From: TMED27 sp041397865
GTDB lineage: Bacteria; Pseudomonadota; Alphaproteobacteria; Micavibrionales; Micavibrionaceae
Assembly: GCA_041397865.1 (NCBI GenBank)
Contig: JAWKVT010000001.1
Coordinates: forward strand, 868,001-932,000
Length of the DNA: 64,000 bases
Direction: 5' to 3'
The first letter of the stretch is position 1. The number at the start of each line of letters is the position of its first letter. The notes beneath the pieces were generated by a model. The model saw only the letters and a program-made list of their open reading frames with translations. It did no database searches and was not told where the DNA came from. Below are positions 36,383 to 45,429 of the stretch, in pieces. A program made the translations under genes and the position numbers.

Positions 36383-37212
36383 TGGAAGAAGACGAACTGG
36401 AATCAATATTGAATAAACTGGAGCCGCCAGATTCGCGTTATGGTGCAAAGGCAAGGACAGCAGATGCAGCATGGGCAAAACTGCAACAATCACAGTCTAA
36501 CAAAAACCAGCGCAAATCCTTGTTTTCAGTTTTTTCAAACGCGCCCGCAGCTAGAAATTTTGCTGTAGCATGTAGCCTTATTTTAGCTGTAGGCGGTGTT
36601 TTAAGTTATAGCGTTACACAATATTCGCGAAGCGGCGGCGGCGCAACCGAAGAAGCAAATTTAATTAATAACGCTCAGATTACACAATATCCGGCCAGTG
36701 TTCGAACGGCGACTATCCGCATGGTGATTAACGGTATTAAAGTTCAAGAACTCAATTTCACGCCGCCGGAAAATTTTGACACGCTCACAAATTTCAAAAC
36801 GGCTGTGTTCCACCCCCAAGGCGGTGGCGGAACTTATCGGCATGCCCCCGCTACAATCATGGCCAATAAACGCCCCGGACAATGGCACTTTAATGCGGAG
36901 TTTGAAATTGAGGGTATCGGATCAAGCCGCGCTAACCATTCTGACGGAAATGAGCTTTTGGCATTTTTACCAAACATAAAAGAAGAAACATGTTTAAAAC
37001 TTAATAAGGACTTAGGTATAAGCGGTCCTATTAAAGCTACGGAAAATTACGCCCCTGCCTATTCAAAAAATATAATCTCAAACTACACATGGCCCCCTCG
37101 GGAGCGCGTTTTAGGAGACAGGAAAACTCCCGGCTTAAGAGGTCAGCCTTTCGGGTGTTTTCAAAATAATGACGGCACATATGTTTATTTTCATACTCTT
37201 GTAGAGCGTTGA
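36382..37212 (+). CDS. Putative membrane anti-sigma factor with a pilin-like outer domain
   Basis: 276 residues. A charged cytoplasmic N-terminus (1-57) carries no zinc-binding HxxxCxxC motif. One membrane helix (about 58-78, FAVACSLILAVGGVLSYSVTQ) follows, then an outer domain of about 195 residues. From the helix onward it aligns along its length with the next gene product: LSYSVTQ/LSYAVTQ, QYPASVRTATIRMVINGI / QYPTGLRTAILRMVIDGI, VFHPQGGGGTY / VFHPDGGGAVY, and QPFGCFQNNDGTYVYFHTLVER / QPYGCFQNNGGEYVYYQVLIER. The anti-sigma role is inferred from the overlap with the sigma gene and the topology. Confidence 0.7.
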   Translation: MEEDELESILNKLEPPDSRYGAKARTADAAWAKLQQSQSNKNQRKSLFSVFSNAPAARNFAVACSLILAVGGVLSYSVTQYSRSGGGATEEANLINNAQITQYPASVRTATIRMVINGIKVQELNFTPPENFDTLTNFKTAVFHPQGGGGTYRHAPATIMANKRPGQWHFNAEFEIEGIGSSRANHSDGNELLAFLPNIKEETCLKLNKDLGISGPIKATENYAPAYSKNIISNYTWPPRERVLGDRKTPGLRGQPFGCFQNNDGTYVYFHTLVER

Positions 37213-37241
37213 AAACAAACAAAATTTAAAAATTATAAAAA

Positions 37242-37295
37242 ATATTCCAAGAATATGGCTGTTTCGATCGTCTAACCAATATCGGCAAATATTGG
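37242..37295. promoter_or_regulatory. Two inverted repeats upstream of the pilin-like gene
   Basis: ATATTC-CAA-GAATAT (37242-37256) and CCAATAT-N6-ATATTGG (37276-37295) lie in the 94-base gap. They could be operators or a weak hairpin. The second is just before the Shine-Dalgarno GGGAG. Confidence 0.35.
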
Positions 37296-37306
37296 GAGTG
37301 TAAACG

Positions 37307-37996
37307 ATGAGAAACAATGAATCCGGCAATGTCCTTTTTTTAATTTTAATAGCTGTAGCTTTATTTGCAGCTTTATCCTACGCAGTCACGCAAACAACGC
37401 GGCCAAACAGTTTGCGCACAGATAAGACATCGACAATAAACGCAGCTCAGCTTATCCAATATCCAACAGGGCTGCGTACGGCAATTTTAAGAATGGTCAT
37501 AGACGGTATATCCGCTGATGAGTTGGAATTTAATATTCCGGCAGATTTCACCAGTCTATCAAATAACACTATTGGTGTTTTTCATCCTGATGGCGGGGGC
37601 GCTGTCTATAATCCGGCCACGACTGGCATCATGGCAAGCGGTCTACAAGGAGATTGGTACTTCAACATGAATTTTGAGATTGAGCATATCGGCTTGAGTG
37701 TAGTCAATAATCTGTCAGGTAATGACCTTATAGCGTTTTTGCCCGGCATCCGCAGGTCTGTTTGCGAAAATATTAACGAAACAATAGGCATCAACAGCTC
37801 AATCCCAAACAGCACGGCTGACCTCTCTGCACCATATACATCCTATATGGATAATACTTACACCTTGCCTGCAAATGAAGTAATTTTAGGGACAAGCGGA
37901 TCAAATGGAACAGACGCTCTAACAGGACAGCCTTATGGCTGCTTTCAAAACAACGGCGGTGAATATGTTTACTATCAGGTACTCATAGAGCGCTAG
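37307..37996 (+). CDS. Pilin-like surface protein, paralogue of the putative anti-sigma outer domain
   Basis: 229 residues. The start MRNNESGNVLFLILIAVALF has a short hydrophilic leader with a Glu at the edge of a 20-residue hydrophobic helix, like type IV pilins and pseudopilins, although a canonical G|FxxxE cleavage site is not clear. The outer part shares two Cys (SVCENIN, YGCFQNN) with the preceding protein, probably a disulfide. I recall GNVLFLILIAVALFAALSYAVTQ from uncharacterised alphaproteobacterial proteins. It sits 94 bases after the anti-sigma gene. Function unknown. Confidence 0.7.
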   Translation: MRNNESGNVLFLILIAVALFAALSYAVTQTTRPNSLRTDKTSTINAAQLIQYPTGLRTAILRMVIDGISADELEFNIPADFTSLSNNTIGVFHPDGGGAVYNPATTGIMASGLQGDWYFNMNFEIEHIGLSVVNNLSGNDLIAFLPGIRRSVCENINETIGINSSIPNSTADLSAPYTSYMDNTYTLPANEVILGTSGSNGTDALTGQPYGCFQNNGGEYVYYQVLIER

Positions 37997-38041
37997 ATTT
38001 GCCGGACGGAGAGCGCAGATATTGCTGCGCTCTCCAAATTT

Positions 38042-39232
38042 TTAAGCCGCAGCCTCACTCTTCCTCTGCGCTTCGGCCTTCGACACCTCATACGCCCATT
38101 TGACCCAGGGCATGAGAGCCTCGACATCATCGCCCGAAACGGTCACCCCGCACCAGATACGAAGGCCGGGAGGCGCGTCGCGGTACCCGGCAATGTCATA
38201 GGCGATTTTATCGGCTTCCAGCAGCTTGCACATCGTTTTGATAAACGGGGTTTTCTCATCCTCGGCCAAACCTTCAAACCACGCATCGGTGATTTTCAAG
38301 CATACAGAGGTAATGGACCGCGAGGCCGGGTCTTCGGCCAGAAAATCAAACCCGTCTGTTTTCGCCACCCAGTTTTCAACGGCCTTGAAGTTTTCCTCCG
38401 CTCGCGCGATGGTTGTGCGAAGCCCGCCGATATTCTGCACCCAGCCCAAAACATCCAGCACATCGGCCACCGCCAACATAGAGGGCGTATTGATGGTTGC
38501 TCCTTCGAATATGCTTGTATTGAGCTTTTTATTTTCGCCCGAACCTTTGGTCAGGCGGAAAAGCTTCGGCAACGGGCGATCGGGCGTATAGCTTTCCAGA
38601 CGCTCTACTGCGCGGGGCGAGAGAACCAGCATGCCATGTGCGGCTTCTCCGCCCAGCACTTTTTGCCAACTCCATGTCGTTACATCCAGTTTGTCCCACG
38701 GCAGATCATAAGCAAACACGGCAGAGGTCGCATCACAAAAGCTCAGCCCTTCGCGGTCTGCAGAAATCCAATCCCCGTTCGGCACACGCACGCCCGCAGT
38801 CGTGCCGTTCCAGGCAAAAACGATATCATGGGCCGGATCGGCTTTCGACAAATCCGGGAGTTGGCCGTAATCGGCCTTATATGTGTTCACATTCTCAAGT
38901 TTAAGCTCGCTTGTGATATCTTTCATCCAGTCACCGGAAAAAGCCTCCCACGCAAACACGTCCACCGCGCGCGCGCCCAGCATGGACCACATTGCCGCCT
39001 CAAACGCGCCGGTATCGGAGCCGGGCATAATTCCCACCACATAATCATCGGGAATGCCCAAAAGCGCCTTTTGCTTGTCAATCGCCTCCTTAAGCTGCGC
39101 TTTAAGCGGCCCGGCACGGTGCGAGCGCCCCAGCAAGGCATGGGAAAGATTTTCAAAGCTCCACCCCGGGCGCTTTGCGCACGGGCCGGATGAGAAACAG
39201 GGGTTTTTAGGCTTAAGCGCGGGTTTTTCCAT
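38042..39232 (-). CDS. serC: Phosphoserine aminotransferase
   Basis: 396 residues. It begins KPKNPCFSSGPCAKRPGW, the class V aminotransferase variant found in alphaproteobacteria and Methanosarcina. The PLP-lysine lies in VTTWSWQKVLGGEAAHGMLVLSPRAVERLE. It transfers the amino group from glutamate to 3-phosphohydroxypyruvate, the second step of serine synthesis. It is divergent from serB (97-base gap). It is on the same strand as serA but separated from it by the sigma-factor module. Confidence 0.94.
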   Translation of the reverse strand: MEKPALKPKNPCFSSGPCAKRPGWSFENLSHALLGRSHRAGPLKAQLKEAIDKQKALLGIPDDYVVGIMPGSDTGAFEAAMWSMLGARAVDVFAWEAFSGDWMKDITSELKLENVNTYKADYGQLPDLSKADPAHDIVFAWNGTTAGVRVPNGDWISADREGLSFCDATSAVFAYDLPWDKLDVTTWSWQKVLGGEAAHGMLVLSPRAVERLESYTPDRPLPKLFRLTKGSGENKKLNTSIFEGATINTPSMLAVADVLDVLGWVQNIGGLRTTIARAEENFKAVENWVAKTDGFDFLAEDPASRSITSVCLKITDAWFEGLAEDEKTPFIKTMCKLLEADKIAYDIAGYRDAPPGLRIWCGVTVSGDDVEALMPWVKWAYEVSKAEAQRKSEAAA

Positions 39233-39329
39233 TGTCTTAAACGACCTTTCATCTATAAACTAACAAGCGATAAAAAATTCCATGCGCCCTGTCCAGAGAT
39301 TTATTTAAGAATGTGGAAATAAAACCTTC

Positions 39330-40232
39330 ATGAGCACCGTTTTAACCCTCGTCGCCTCGACCCCCAAGCATCCTTTAACGGACCGGCATTTAAAAGACAT
39401 CGTCAAAATGATCGGTTTTTATAATGTCGAGCAGACCGGCCGGCCTGTGTGGATCAAAAAGCACACGGTCGCCGAGCTTGGCATTACCCGAAGCGGCGGT
39501 TTTTCGATGATACGTCATTTATGGGAGTTCCTTGAAAAAGATAAAATAGACGTTTTCATCACCCCGGTTGAAAACCGGCGCAAAAAGCTGCTGCTTGCCG
39601 ATATGGATTCCACAATTGTCGAGGGTGAAACGCTGGACGATCTGGCCGCCCATGCCGGAATTAAGGAGCAGGTCGCGCAAATTACGGCCCGCGCCATGAA
39701 CGGCGAAATGGATTTCCACACCGCGCTAAACGAGCGCGTCGCCCTGCTCAAAGATCTGCCGGTTGCGGCGCTGGAGGAAACGCTGGATCAGTTAAAAATC
39801 AACCCCGGCGCGCAAAGCATGGTTAAAACTATGCGTGAAAACGGTTGCCACTGCGTTCTGGTTTCCGGCGGCTTTACCTTTTTTACCGCTGCCGTGGCGG
39901 AGAAGCTCCTTTTTATGAACCACCACGGCAACGTTCTGGACATCAAAAACGACACGCTGACCGGGCGCGTAAAACCGCCGATCCTCGATAAAGACGCCAA
40001 AACCGGGTTCCTCCGCCACTACATAAACATGCATGAAATACAACCTGAAGATTGCATAACAATCGGCGATGGCGCCAACGACCTGCCCATGTTGAAAATG
40101 GCGGGTTTAGGCGTTGGCTATAAAGCCAAGGAAACAGTCAAAAAAGACATTGAAAACCAGATCATTCACGGTGATTTCACAGCCGCCCTTTACGCACAGG
40201 GCTATGGCGAAAAAGACATTTTGAAGCCTTGA
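39330..40232 (+). CDS. serB: Phosphoserine phosphatase
   Basis: 300 residues. HAD phosphatase with nucleophile motif LLADMDSTIVEGETLDDLA, motif II LVSGGFTFF, the LDIKNDTLTGRVKPPILDKDAK block and motif IV ITIGDGANDLPML. An N-terminal ACT-like domain (about 1-85) precedes it, as in proteobacterial SerB. It carries out the last step of serine synthesis. With serA and serC nearby the whole pathway is encoded within 6.5 kb. Confidence 0.95.
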   Translation: MSTVLTLVASTPKHPLTDRHLKDIVKMIGFYNVEQTGRPVWIKKHTVAELGITRSGGFSMIRHLWEFLEKDKIDVFITPVENRRKKLLLADMDSTIVEGETLDDLAAHAGIKEQVAQITARAMNGEMDFHTALNERVALLKDLPVAALEETLDQLKINPGAQSMVKTMRENGCHCVLVSGGFTFFTAAVAEKLLFMNHHGNVLDIKNDTLTGRVKPPILDKDAKTGFLRHYINMHEIQPEDCITIGDGANDLPMLKMAGLGVGYKAKETVKKDIENQIIHGDFTAALYAQGYGEKDILKP

Positions 40233-40377
40233 TTTATTGCCATAACATTAAAACGAAGTCTTAACACTCTACCTTTATCATAAAGAAGTCGATATAATCC
40301 TATCGCATGCTGGGTTTTTTATCATTTCACAGTATCTCTTTTAACACAGTCCGGATGAATTAAAGGAACGACGGCGA

Positions 40378-41334
40378 ATGTCTGAACAATGGTCATATTC
40401 AGTCCCCAACGAAGAGATGGAAGATCTCCTCAGAAAATATTGCACGGACTTCACTGCCCTGGCGAAAATGGGACGCTTTGGCCCCATCACAGGCCGCGAC
40501 AAGGAAGTCGATGAAACCATCCTGATCCTGATGCAAAAGGGCCGCAAAAACGCCGTGCTGCTCGCCCCTGCCGGGGTGGGTAAAACCGCGATGGTCGTAG
40601 CGCTGGCACAAAAAATCGTCGACGACGAAGTGCCCGATTATTTGCTTGATGCGCGCGTTCTGGAACTGGATATGGCGCGCATGGCCGCAGGAACGAACGG
40701 CCCGGCTGAATTTCAGGAACGCTTTATCCCGATTTGTAAAGGCATTGCCGAGCGCTACCACAACCCGGAAAACCCGCGCATCATTATGTTTCTTGATGAA
40801 ATTCACCAGATCATGCCCAATTGCGTCGGCTCGGCTTATGCGGGCCTTTCAGATGTGATGAAACCATACCTGACCGCCGGGGATTTAATGGTGATCGGCG
40901 CAACAACACTGGACGAATTCCGTATGTATGTGGCCGAAGACCCTGCGCTCGACCGGCGTTTTCAAAAGGTTTTCTTAAGCATTCCCAATGTCATTGAAAC
41001 ATACGCGATTTTAAAATCGCTCCGCCCCAGCCACGAAAAGCACCACGGCGTCACCATTTCCAACAACAGCCTGATGACCATTATTCAACTCACAGAAGAG
41101 CATATGCGCAAACGCAACCAGCCGGATAAATCCATCATCACCATGGATTCAGCCATGGCGTATCATGTGAAAACACACGGAAGAAACACGGAAGTCACGC
41201 TGGAATCGATCTATTACATGGTCGGGCGCGAAACAGGCCTGAACAAACAAGCGCTGCACGATGAAAGAAAAATCCAGCGCATCATAAAACAAGTGCAGCA
41301 AATCGAAGGCGAAGGCTACACTTATCATATTTAA
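40378..41334 (+). CDS. Stand-alone AAA+ ATPase like the first ATPase module of ClpA/ClpB
   Basis: 318 residues. GRFGPITGRDKEVDETILIL is the ClpA/B-type entry block. Walker A APAGVGKT is near residues 63-70, Walker B IIMFLDEIH near 135-143, and an arginine-finger block DPALDRRFQKV near 190-200. The Clp N-domain, the middle domain, the second ATPase module and the ClpP-binding loop are all missing. AAGTNGPAEFQERF sits where ClpB has AGAKYRGEFEERL. Good Shine-Dalgarno (AAAGGA). The function and substrate are unknown. Confidence 0.8.
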   Translation: MSEQWSYSVPNEEMEDLLRKYCTDFTALAKMGRFGPITGRDKEVDETILILMQKGRKNAVLLAPAGVGKTAMVVALAQKIVDDEVPDYLLDARVLELDMARMAAGTNGPAEFQERFIPICKGIAERYHNPENPRIIMFLDEIHQIMPNCVGSAYAGLSDVMKPYLTAGDLMVIGATTLDEFRMYVAEDPALDRRFQKVFLSIPNVIETYAILKSLRPSHEKHHGVTISNNSLMTIIQLTEEHMRKRNQPDKSIITMDSAMAYHVKTHGRNTEVTLESIYYMVGRETGLNKQALHDERKIQRIIKQVQQIEGEGYTYHI

Positions 41335-41350
41335 AATCGGATCCTAATTT

Positions 41351-42316
41351 ATGAACAACGTAGTAGAAACAGTGCTTTTACTAGCAAGCGTGCCTTTTCT
41401 ATTCATTACCGCGCTCACCATCGCATGCACATTATCGCATAAATTTAGCCGTACCCCATTTAAAGGATTTGGCCTTTTCCTCACATTAACACTCTTACTT
41501 CTTTCAGGATTGATAAGTACCGGAGGAGGCATCATGATCGTAGCACGGGCAGACCACGCAGAAAATATCCTTCACGGCTTTGCCTATTTAACAATACCGG
41601 CATGGCTCTTACTGCCAGCCACCATGATAAACAGCATTAAAAAACACGGCATTTGGCATGCACCCGTCCCCTTAAGCGTTATTATAAAGAGGCTCCTTCT
41701 CTCATATACTCTTTTTTTAACACCACTCGCTCTTTTTACCGCTTACCACATTGAAACTTACGTTCAGATTCCCATCACAGGTAACGACGGTAGTAGCATA
41801 AGCGTCAGCATAAACCAAATCCCCGGATTAATAGTTGCTGGAACGTATTTAATATCCCTGATCCTTTTAACAAGCGCACTTATCACAGTTATTCGCGGCT
41901 GGAAAAGCATGGATAATGAAAAAAGCGAATGGCAGCATAAATTAAGCAGACATGCCCTTATAAAAACTATAGCTTCCATATCAATAGCTATCTTACTGAT
42001 TTTTTTATTTATAATAGGCGGGGCACTTATTGGAGAACTATTAAGCACATTATGGAGAGGTATAATAACCCCTCTATTGATGGGCACAATTTTCTCGCTC
42101 CCTGCATGTTTGATGTTTTACTTTAAAAAACATAATGTTTACCACTCTTCTGTTCCAGAAAAAGCGCTATTAAGAAAACTCATCATTGCGTGGATACTTT
42201 CTATAGGCCCCACAGCATCAGAAATAACCATAAAAGAAATATACTACCCAATAGAACAACGTTTAGAACAAGAACATAGAGAAAAAATGAAAAATATAAA
42301 ATTTAACGTGATCTAA
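41351..42316 (+). CDS. Unknown polytopic membrane protein
   Basis: 321 residues with about seven to eight hydrophobic helices (for example VVETVLLLASVPFLFITALTI, LFLTLTLLLLSGLISTGGGI, TIASISIAILLIFLFIIGGAL). No family motif was recognised. Codon use is more A/T-rich than the core genes nearby. It starts 16 bases after the AAA+ gene and may be co-transcribed with it, which suggests but does not show a shared role. Confidence 0.6.
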   Translation: MNNVVETVLLLASVPFLFITALTIACTLSHKFSRTPFKGFGLFLTLTLLLLSGLISTGGGIMIVARADHAENILHGFAYLTIPAWLLLPATMINSIKKHGIWHAPVPLSVIIKRLLLSYTLFLTPLALFTAYHIETYVQIPITGNDGSSISVSINQIPGLIVAGTYLISLILLTSALITVIRGWKSMDNEKSEWQHKLSRHALIKTIASISIAILLIFLFIIGGALIGELLSTLWRGIITPLLMGTIFSLPACLMFYFKKHNVYHSSVPEKALLRKLIIAWILSIGPTASEITIKEIYYPIEQRLEQEHREKMKNIKFNVI

Positions 42317-42359
42317 AAAACTTCAGAACTTCGTAACTTGGTGATTAATTTTTCCAAAC

Positions 42360-43394
42360 CTATTTCGTTGCACAAAAAATCTTGAAACCCTGCCCTTCAA
42401 AAATTTTTTCAATCTTAAAAAACGTTTCTTCCAAAACACTTTCATACGGCAGTTGCTTATTCGCCACCATCCACAGCGTTCCGCCGCGTTTCAGGGATTG
42501 ATGCGCATTCACAATAAAACGTTTCCCAATTGAAATATCCGCAGCTGTACCTTCATGAAACGGCGGATTCATCACAATAAAGTCGAGATTTGAAAAACCG
42601 GGGTTTTGTGTAAGGTCGCTCCATTCAAAATGAATCTCAGCCTTACTTTCAAACCTTTCAAGATTAACCCGGCACATCGCAAGCGCGCGCCAGTCCGCAT
42701 CCGCGCAAATCAGGGATCGCACCTCATAATACTGCAAAACATGGTCACTAAGAAAACCGTAACCACAACCGAAATCCGCCCCCCGACCTTTTAAATCCGC
42801 TGGCAAATGCTGCAACAAAAGCGCCGATCCCGCATCAATTTTCTGCCAGCCGTAAATTCCCGGCCATGATTGAAACGCGCCATCGGCAATAGGCTGAGGC
42901 GCGCCGCCGCGCAGCGCCGCATCAATGGCGTCTTCATCCACCGCTTGCTTGATCGCCCAGCATACGCGGCACTTGTTACGCGTATCGCTCCTAATATCCT
43001 CCAGCCCAAAATGCCCCAGATTTTTCGCCAACCGCGCCCCGCCCGCTTTATTATCTGCGGCCACTAAAAACAACCCGCCAGGTTTAAGCGCGCGCAAACC
43101 GCCGGCAATCAAATGCATCGTTTCCACCTGATTTTTCGGCGCAGCCAGTAAAACAAAATCAAATTGCTGCGCCTCTTGGGGCAAAACAGGCTGCACATCA
43201 AAACCCCGCGCTTTGAGCGCATCGGCATAAGGATAAAAAAATTGCTGCGCGGTGAAGTTCGCTGACGGAAAATGTGACAAGGCTTTATGCGCCTGCGCAT
43301 TCAAAAATAAAACGCGGCCCTCTTCCGCAGGCCACGGCAAAACACCAGCTTCAAACGGGTAAAAAAGCGTATCCAAAACCATGTTATTTTTCAT
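42360..43394 (-). CDS. RsmC/RlmG-like rRNA guanine-N2 methyltransferase
   Basis: 344 residues in two halves. The N-terminal half is a degenerate methyltransferase-like domain (FDFVLLAAPKNQVETM). The C-terminal half is active, with the SAM-binding block GRGADFGCGYGFLSDHVL and the amino-methylating motif NPPFH starting at Asn276, then FIVNAHQSLKRGGTLWMVANKQLPYE. This layout is typical of RsmC (16S G1207) and RlmG (23S G1835). Which base it modifies cannot be told here. Monocistronic, leftward. Confidence 0.82.
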   Translation of the reverse strand: MKNNMVLDTLFYPFEAGVLPWPAEEGRVLFLNAQAHKALSHFPSANFTAQQFFYPYADALKARGFDVQPVLPQEAQQFDFVLLAAPKNQVETMHLIAGGLRALKPGGLFLVAADNKAGGARLAKNLGHFGLEDIRSDTRNKCRVCWAIKQAVDEDAIDAALRGGAPQPIADGAFQSWPGIYGWQKIDAGSALLLQHLPADLKGRGADFGCGYGFLSDHVLQYYEVRSLICADADWRALAMCRVNLERFESKAEIHFEWSDLTQNPGFSNLDFIVMNPPFHEGTAADISIGKRFIVNAHQSLKRGGTLWMVANKQLPYESVLEETFFKIEKIFEGQGFKIFCATK

Positions 43395-43439
43395 GGTGTT
43401 AGAATAAAGAATTTAAATTTGAAAAAACAGCCCCGATTA

Positions 43440-43591
43440 TATAGCCGCTTCAGTTAAGAACGAAGGCAGGTAGAGAGAATGACCGGCTTTTTCAAAATCA
43501 AACGTAAGCGTATTCAGGCATACGTGCGGCTTGATTTTGAAAAAACGGCTTCATTCGCAACCTGCCTTCGTTCTTAAATGGAATGACTATA
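43440..43591. repeat. MITE-like palindromic element, copy 2
   Basis: 152 bp, closely related to 13396-13546. It is bounded by TATAGCCGCTTCAGTTA and the complement of TAAATGGAATGACTATA, with extended arms AAGAACGAAGGCAGGT / ACCTGCCTTCGTTCTT. The inner TTTTTCAAAATCAA hairpin and the centre CGTAAGCGTATTCA are shared. Its right end overlaps the stop codon of the RTX protein gene. Confidence 0.85.
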
Positions 43592-45251
43592 AAACAACCG
43601 GACTGTCGGCAATAAGATTACCGTTATTAATCAGATCACCCAGCGTATCGGCAATGCCGCCGTCAAAAACGGCAAGAGTTGTAAAGTTAACCCCGCCTGC
43701 CGCGCCGTCCGCATCGACATGAAGTTCCGTATCGCCGCCATTTTGCACAAGCTGCACAAAATCCGTGAGCGCGTCCGTCAAAGGGTCATAACCTTGCAAA
43801 ATATCTGTAATATTCAAAACATCGCCTTCCGCACTGTTAAAATCGAGGATTTTATCGGCCAGAGAGTCGAACACATCAAACACAAACAGATCCGCGCCGG
43901 ACCCGCCGGTAGCCTGATCGAAACCGTCACCGATGACAAGCATATCGTCCCCGGCTTCACCGTAAAGAATGTCGTTACCGCCCCCGCCGATCAGAAGGTC
44001 GTCACCAACCTCACTGGCATCTATATGAACACGATCAATATCAAGATCGAAAAGCACGTCTTCAAAATCCGCATCGCCAAGATTGGGCAGATCTTCAAAC
44101 CCGATCCGCAAAACATCCTGATCGCCGCCGTCAAGCAGACCGGACAAGGCGTGTATCTCACCGTCCCAGTTAATATCGGGCGTATCGTCCCCGCGCGGCG
44201 TTGTGTGATAAACAAACCCTTTCAGAACTTCAATCGTTACCCCGTCGTCATAAACAACGGAAACCATATTGCCGTCATCATTCACAGTGGCCGCACGCTC
44301 GCCCGCCCCGCCGTAATCATAGACAAAATGGATAGCGTCCTGATCGGTAATATGATCGAGATCGTCATAGCCCTTATTCACCCGGTCGCCGTTGGCAATG
44401 ATAAAAAATCCGAATTCCCCGCCATCTGCGCCGACAGGCAGATCAATCGAATAATCGACATCCACACCGGCATCCTTGACGTTGGTCCAGAGGATAGAGG
44501 CCATCTGGATCGTGCCGTCCTCGGCAATGCTGTAAATGCCCAGCGTATTGTTGTAACCCGCAAACCCTTCGCGGAAGGTCAGCGTCGCCGTTGCATCGAA
44601 ACTGACGCTCAGATTATCGCCGTTAATGCCCTGCGCGGGCGTACCGGGAGGAAGAAGATCCTTGATGTTGCGTCCACTTTTCAGCTCCGGAAACGTAACC
44701 GTTTCATCAAAACTCTTATCAAGATCAATCAACCCGAGATCCGTCCCGCCGAACAAAATGTCGTCGCCCAGCCCGCCTTCAAGCCGGTCATCCCCGGCCC
44801 CGCCGAAAATCTGGTCGTTATCGTCATTGCCGTACAGCAAGTCATCCCCCGGCCCGCCGTCAATAATATCATTCCCGGCAGAACCGAAAATCGTATCGTT
44901 TCCGACATTGGCCCAAAGAATATCGTCGCTCTCTCCACCCACGATTGTAACATCGCCGTAGGTAAGCGTTGCATCGGCAAGGTTAATAACGTCCCCGCCA
45001 TCTCCCGCAATGATTAACTCAACATTGGCAATAACCTGCATCCCGGTATTATCTGTAATCGTCAGATAATCCCCGTTATTGCTTAAAGACAAAATGTCAA
45101 ACCCGCCCAACCCGTCATACGAGCTGGTATTTACGCGAAATTCGTCATCAATATCGTAAGATTTGCTGCTATAAGGATTTGTCAACGTAATTGTAACATT
45201 CTGAACAATCCCTATATACGAAAAAATATCTGTTCCCGGCGTTCCTATCAT
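43587..45251 (-). CDS. RTX calcium-binding protein, likely second type I secretion substrate
   Basis: 554 residues from ATG at 45251 (MIGTPGTDIFSYIG). The frame also opens at a GTG at 45317. Two blocks of GGxGxD nonapeptides are present (NDIIDGGPGDDLLYGND, FGGAGDDRLEGGLGDD; and GGGNDILYGEAGDDML). The C-terminus matches the adhesin C-terminus: EGDVLNITDILQGYDPLTDALTDF against EGDVLDVSALLQGYDALQDNINDF, the type I secretion C-terminal domain. No exporter gene adjoins it, so it probably uses the system at 16.9-22.4 kb. A MITE-like element supplies the end of the gene region. Confidence 0.85.
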   Translation of the reverse strand: MIGTPGTDIFSYIGIVQNVTITLTNPYSSKSYDIDDEFRVNTSSYDGLGGFDILSLSNNGDYLTITDNTGMQVIANVELIIAGDGGDVINLADATLTYGDVTIVGGESDDILWANVGNDTIFGSAGNDIIDGGPGDDLLYGNDDNDQIFGGAGDDRLEGGLGDDILFGGTDLGLIDLDKSFDETVTFPELKSGRNIKDLLPPGTPAQGINGDNLSVSFDATATLTFREGFAGYNNTLGIYSIAEDGTIQMASILWTNVKDAGVDVDYSIDLPVGADGGEFGFFIIANGDRVNKGYDDLDHITDQDAIHFVYDYGGAGERAATVNDDGNMVSVVYDDGVTIEVLKGFVYHTTPRGDDTPDINWDGEIHALSGLLDGGDQDVLRIGFEDLPNLGDADFEDVLFDLDIDRVHIDASEVGDDLLIGGGGNDILYGEAGDDMLVIGDGFDQATGGSGADLFVFDVFDSLADKILDFNSAEGDVLNITDILQGYDPLTDALTDFVQLVQNGGDTELHVDADGAAGGVNFTTLAVFDGGIADTLGDLINNGNLIADSPVVL

Positions 45252-45429
45252 CCCAATCACCCAATCTTTTATTGTTATTATTCTATGGCTGTGCTCAAAC
45301 GATCCGGTTTTTTCCACCTATACTAAAGGCATAAAGCACAACCTTATACCATCATAATACATTTCTGTTAAATATTTATGTAAATTATATAAAATGCGGT
45401 TCAAATTTTATTTTTTAAAAATGAAAAAA

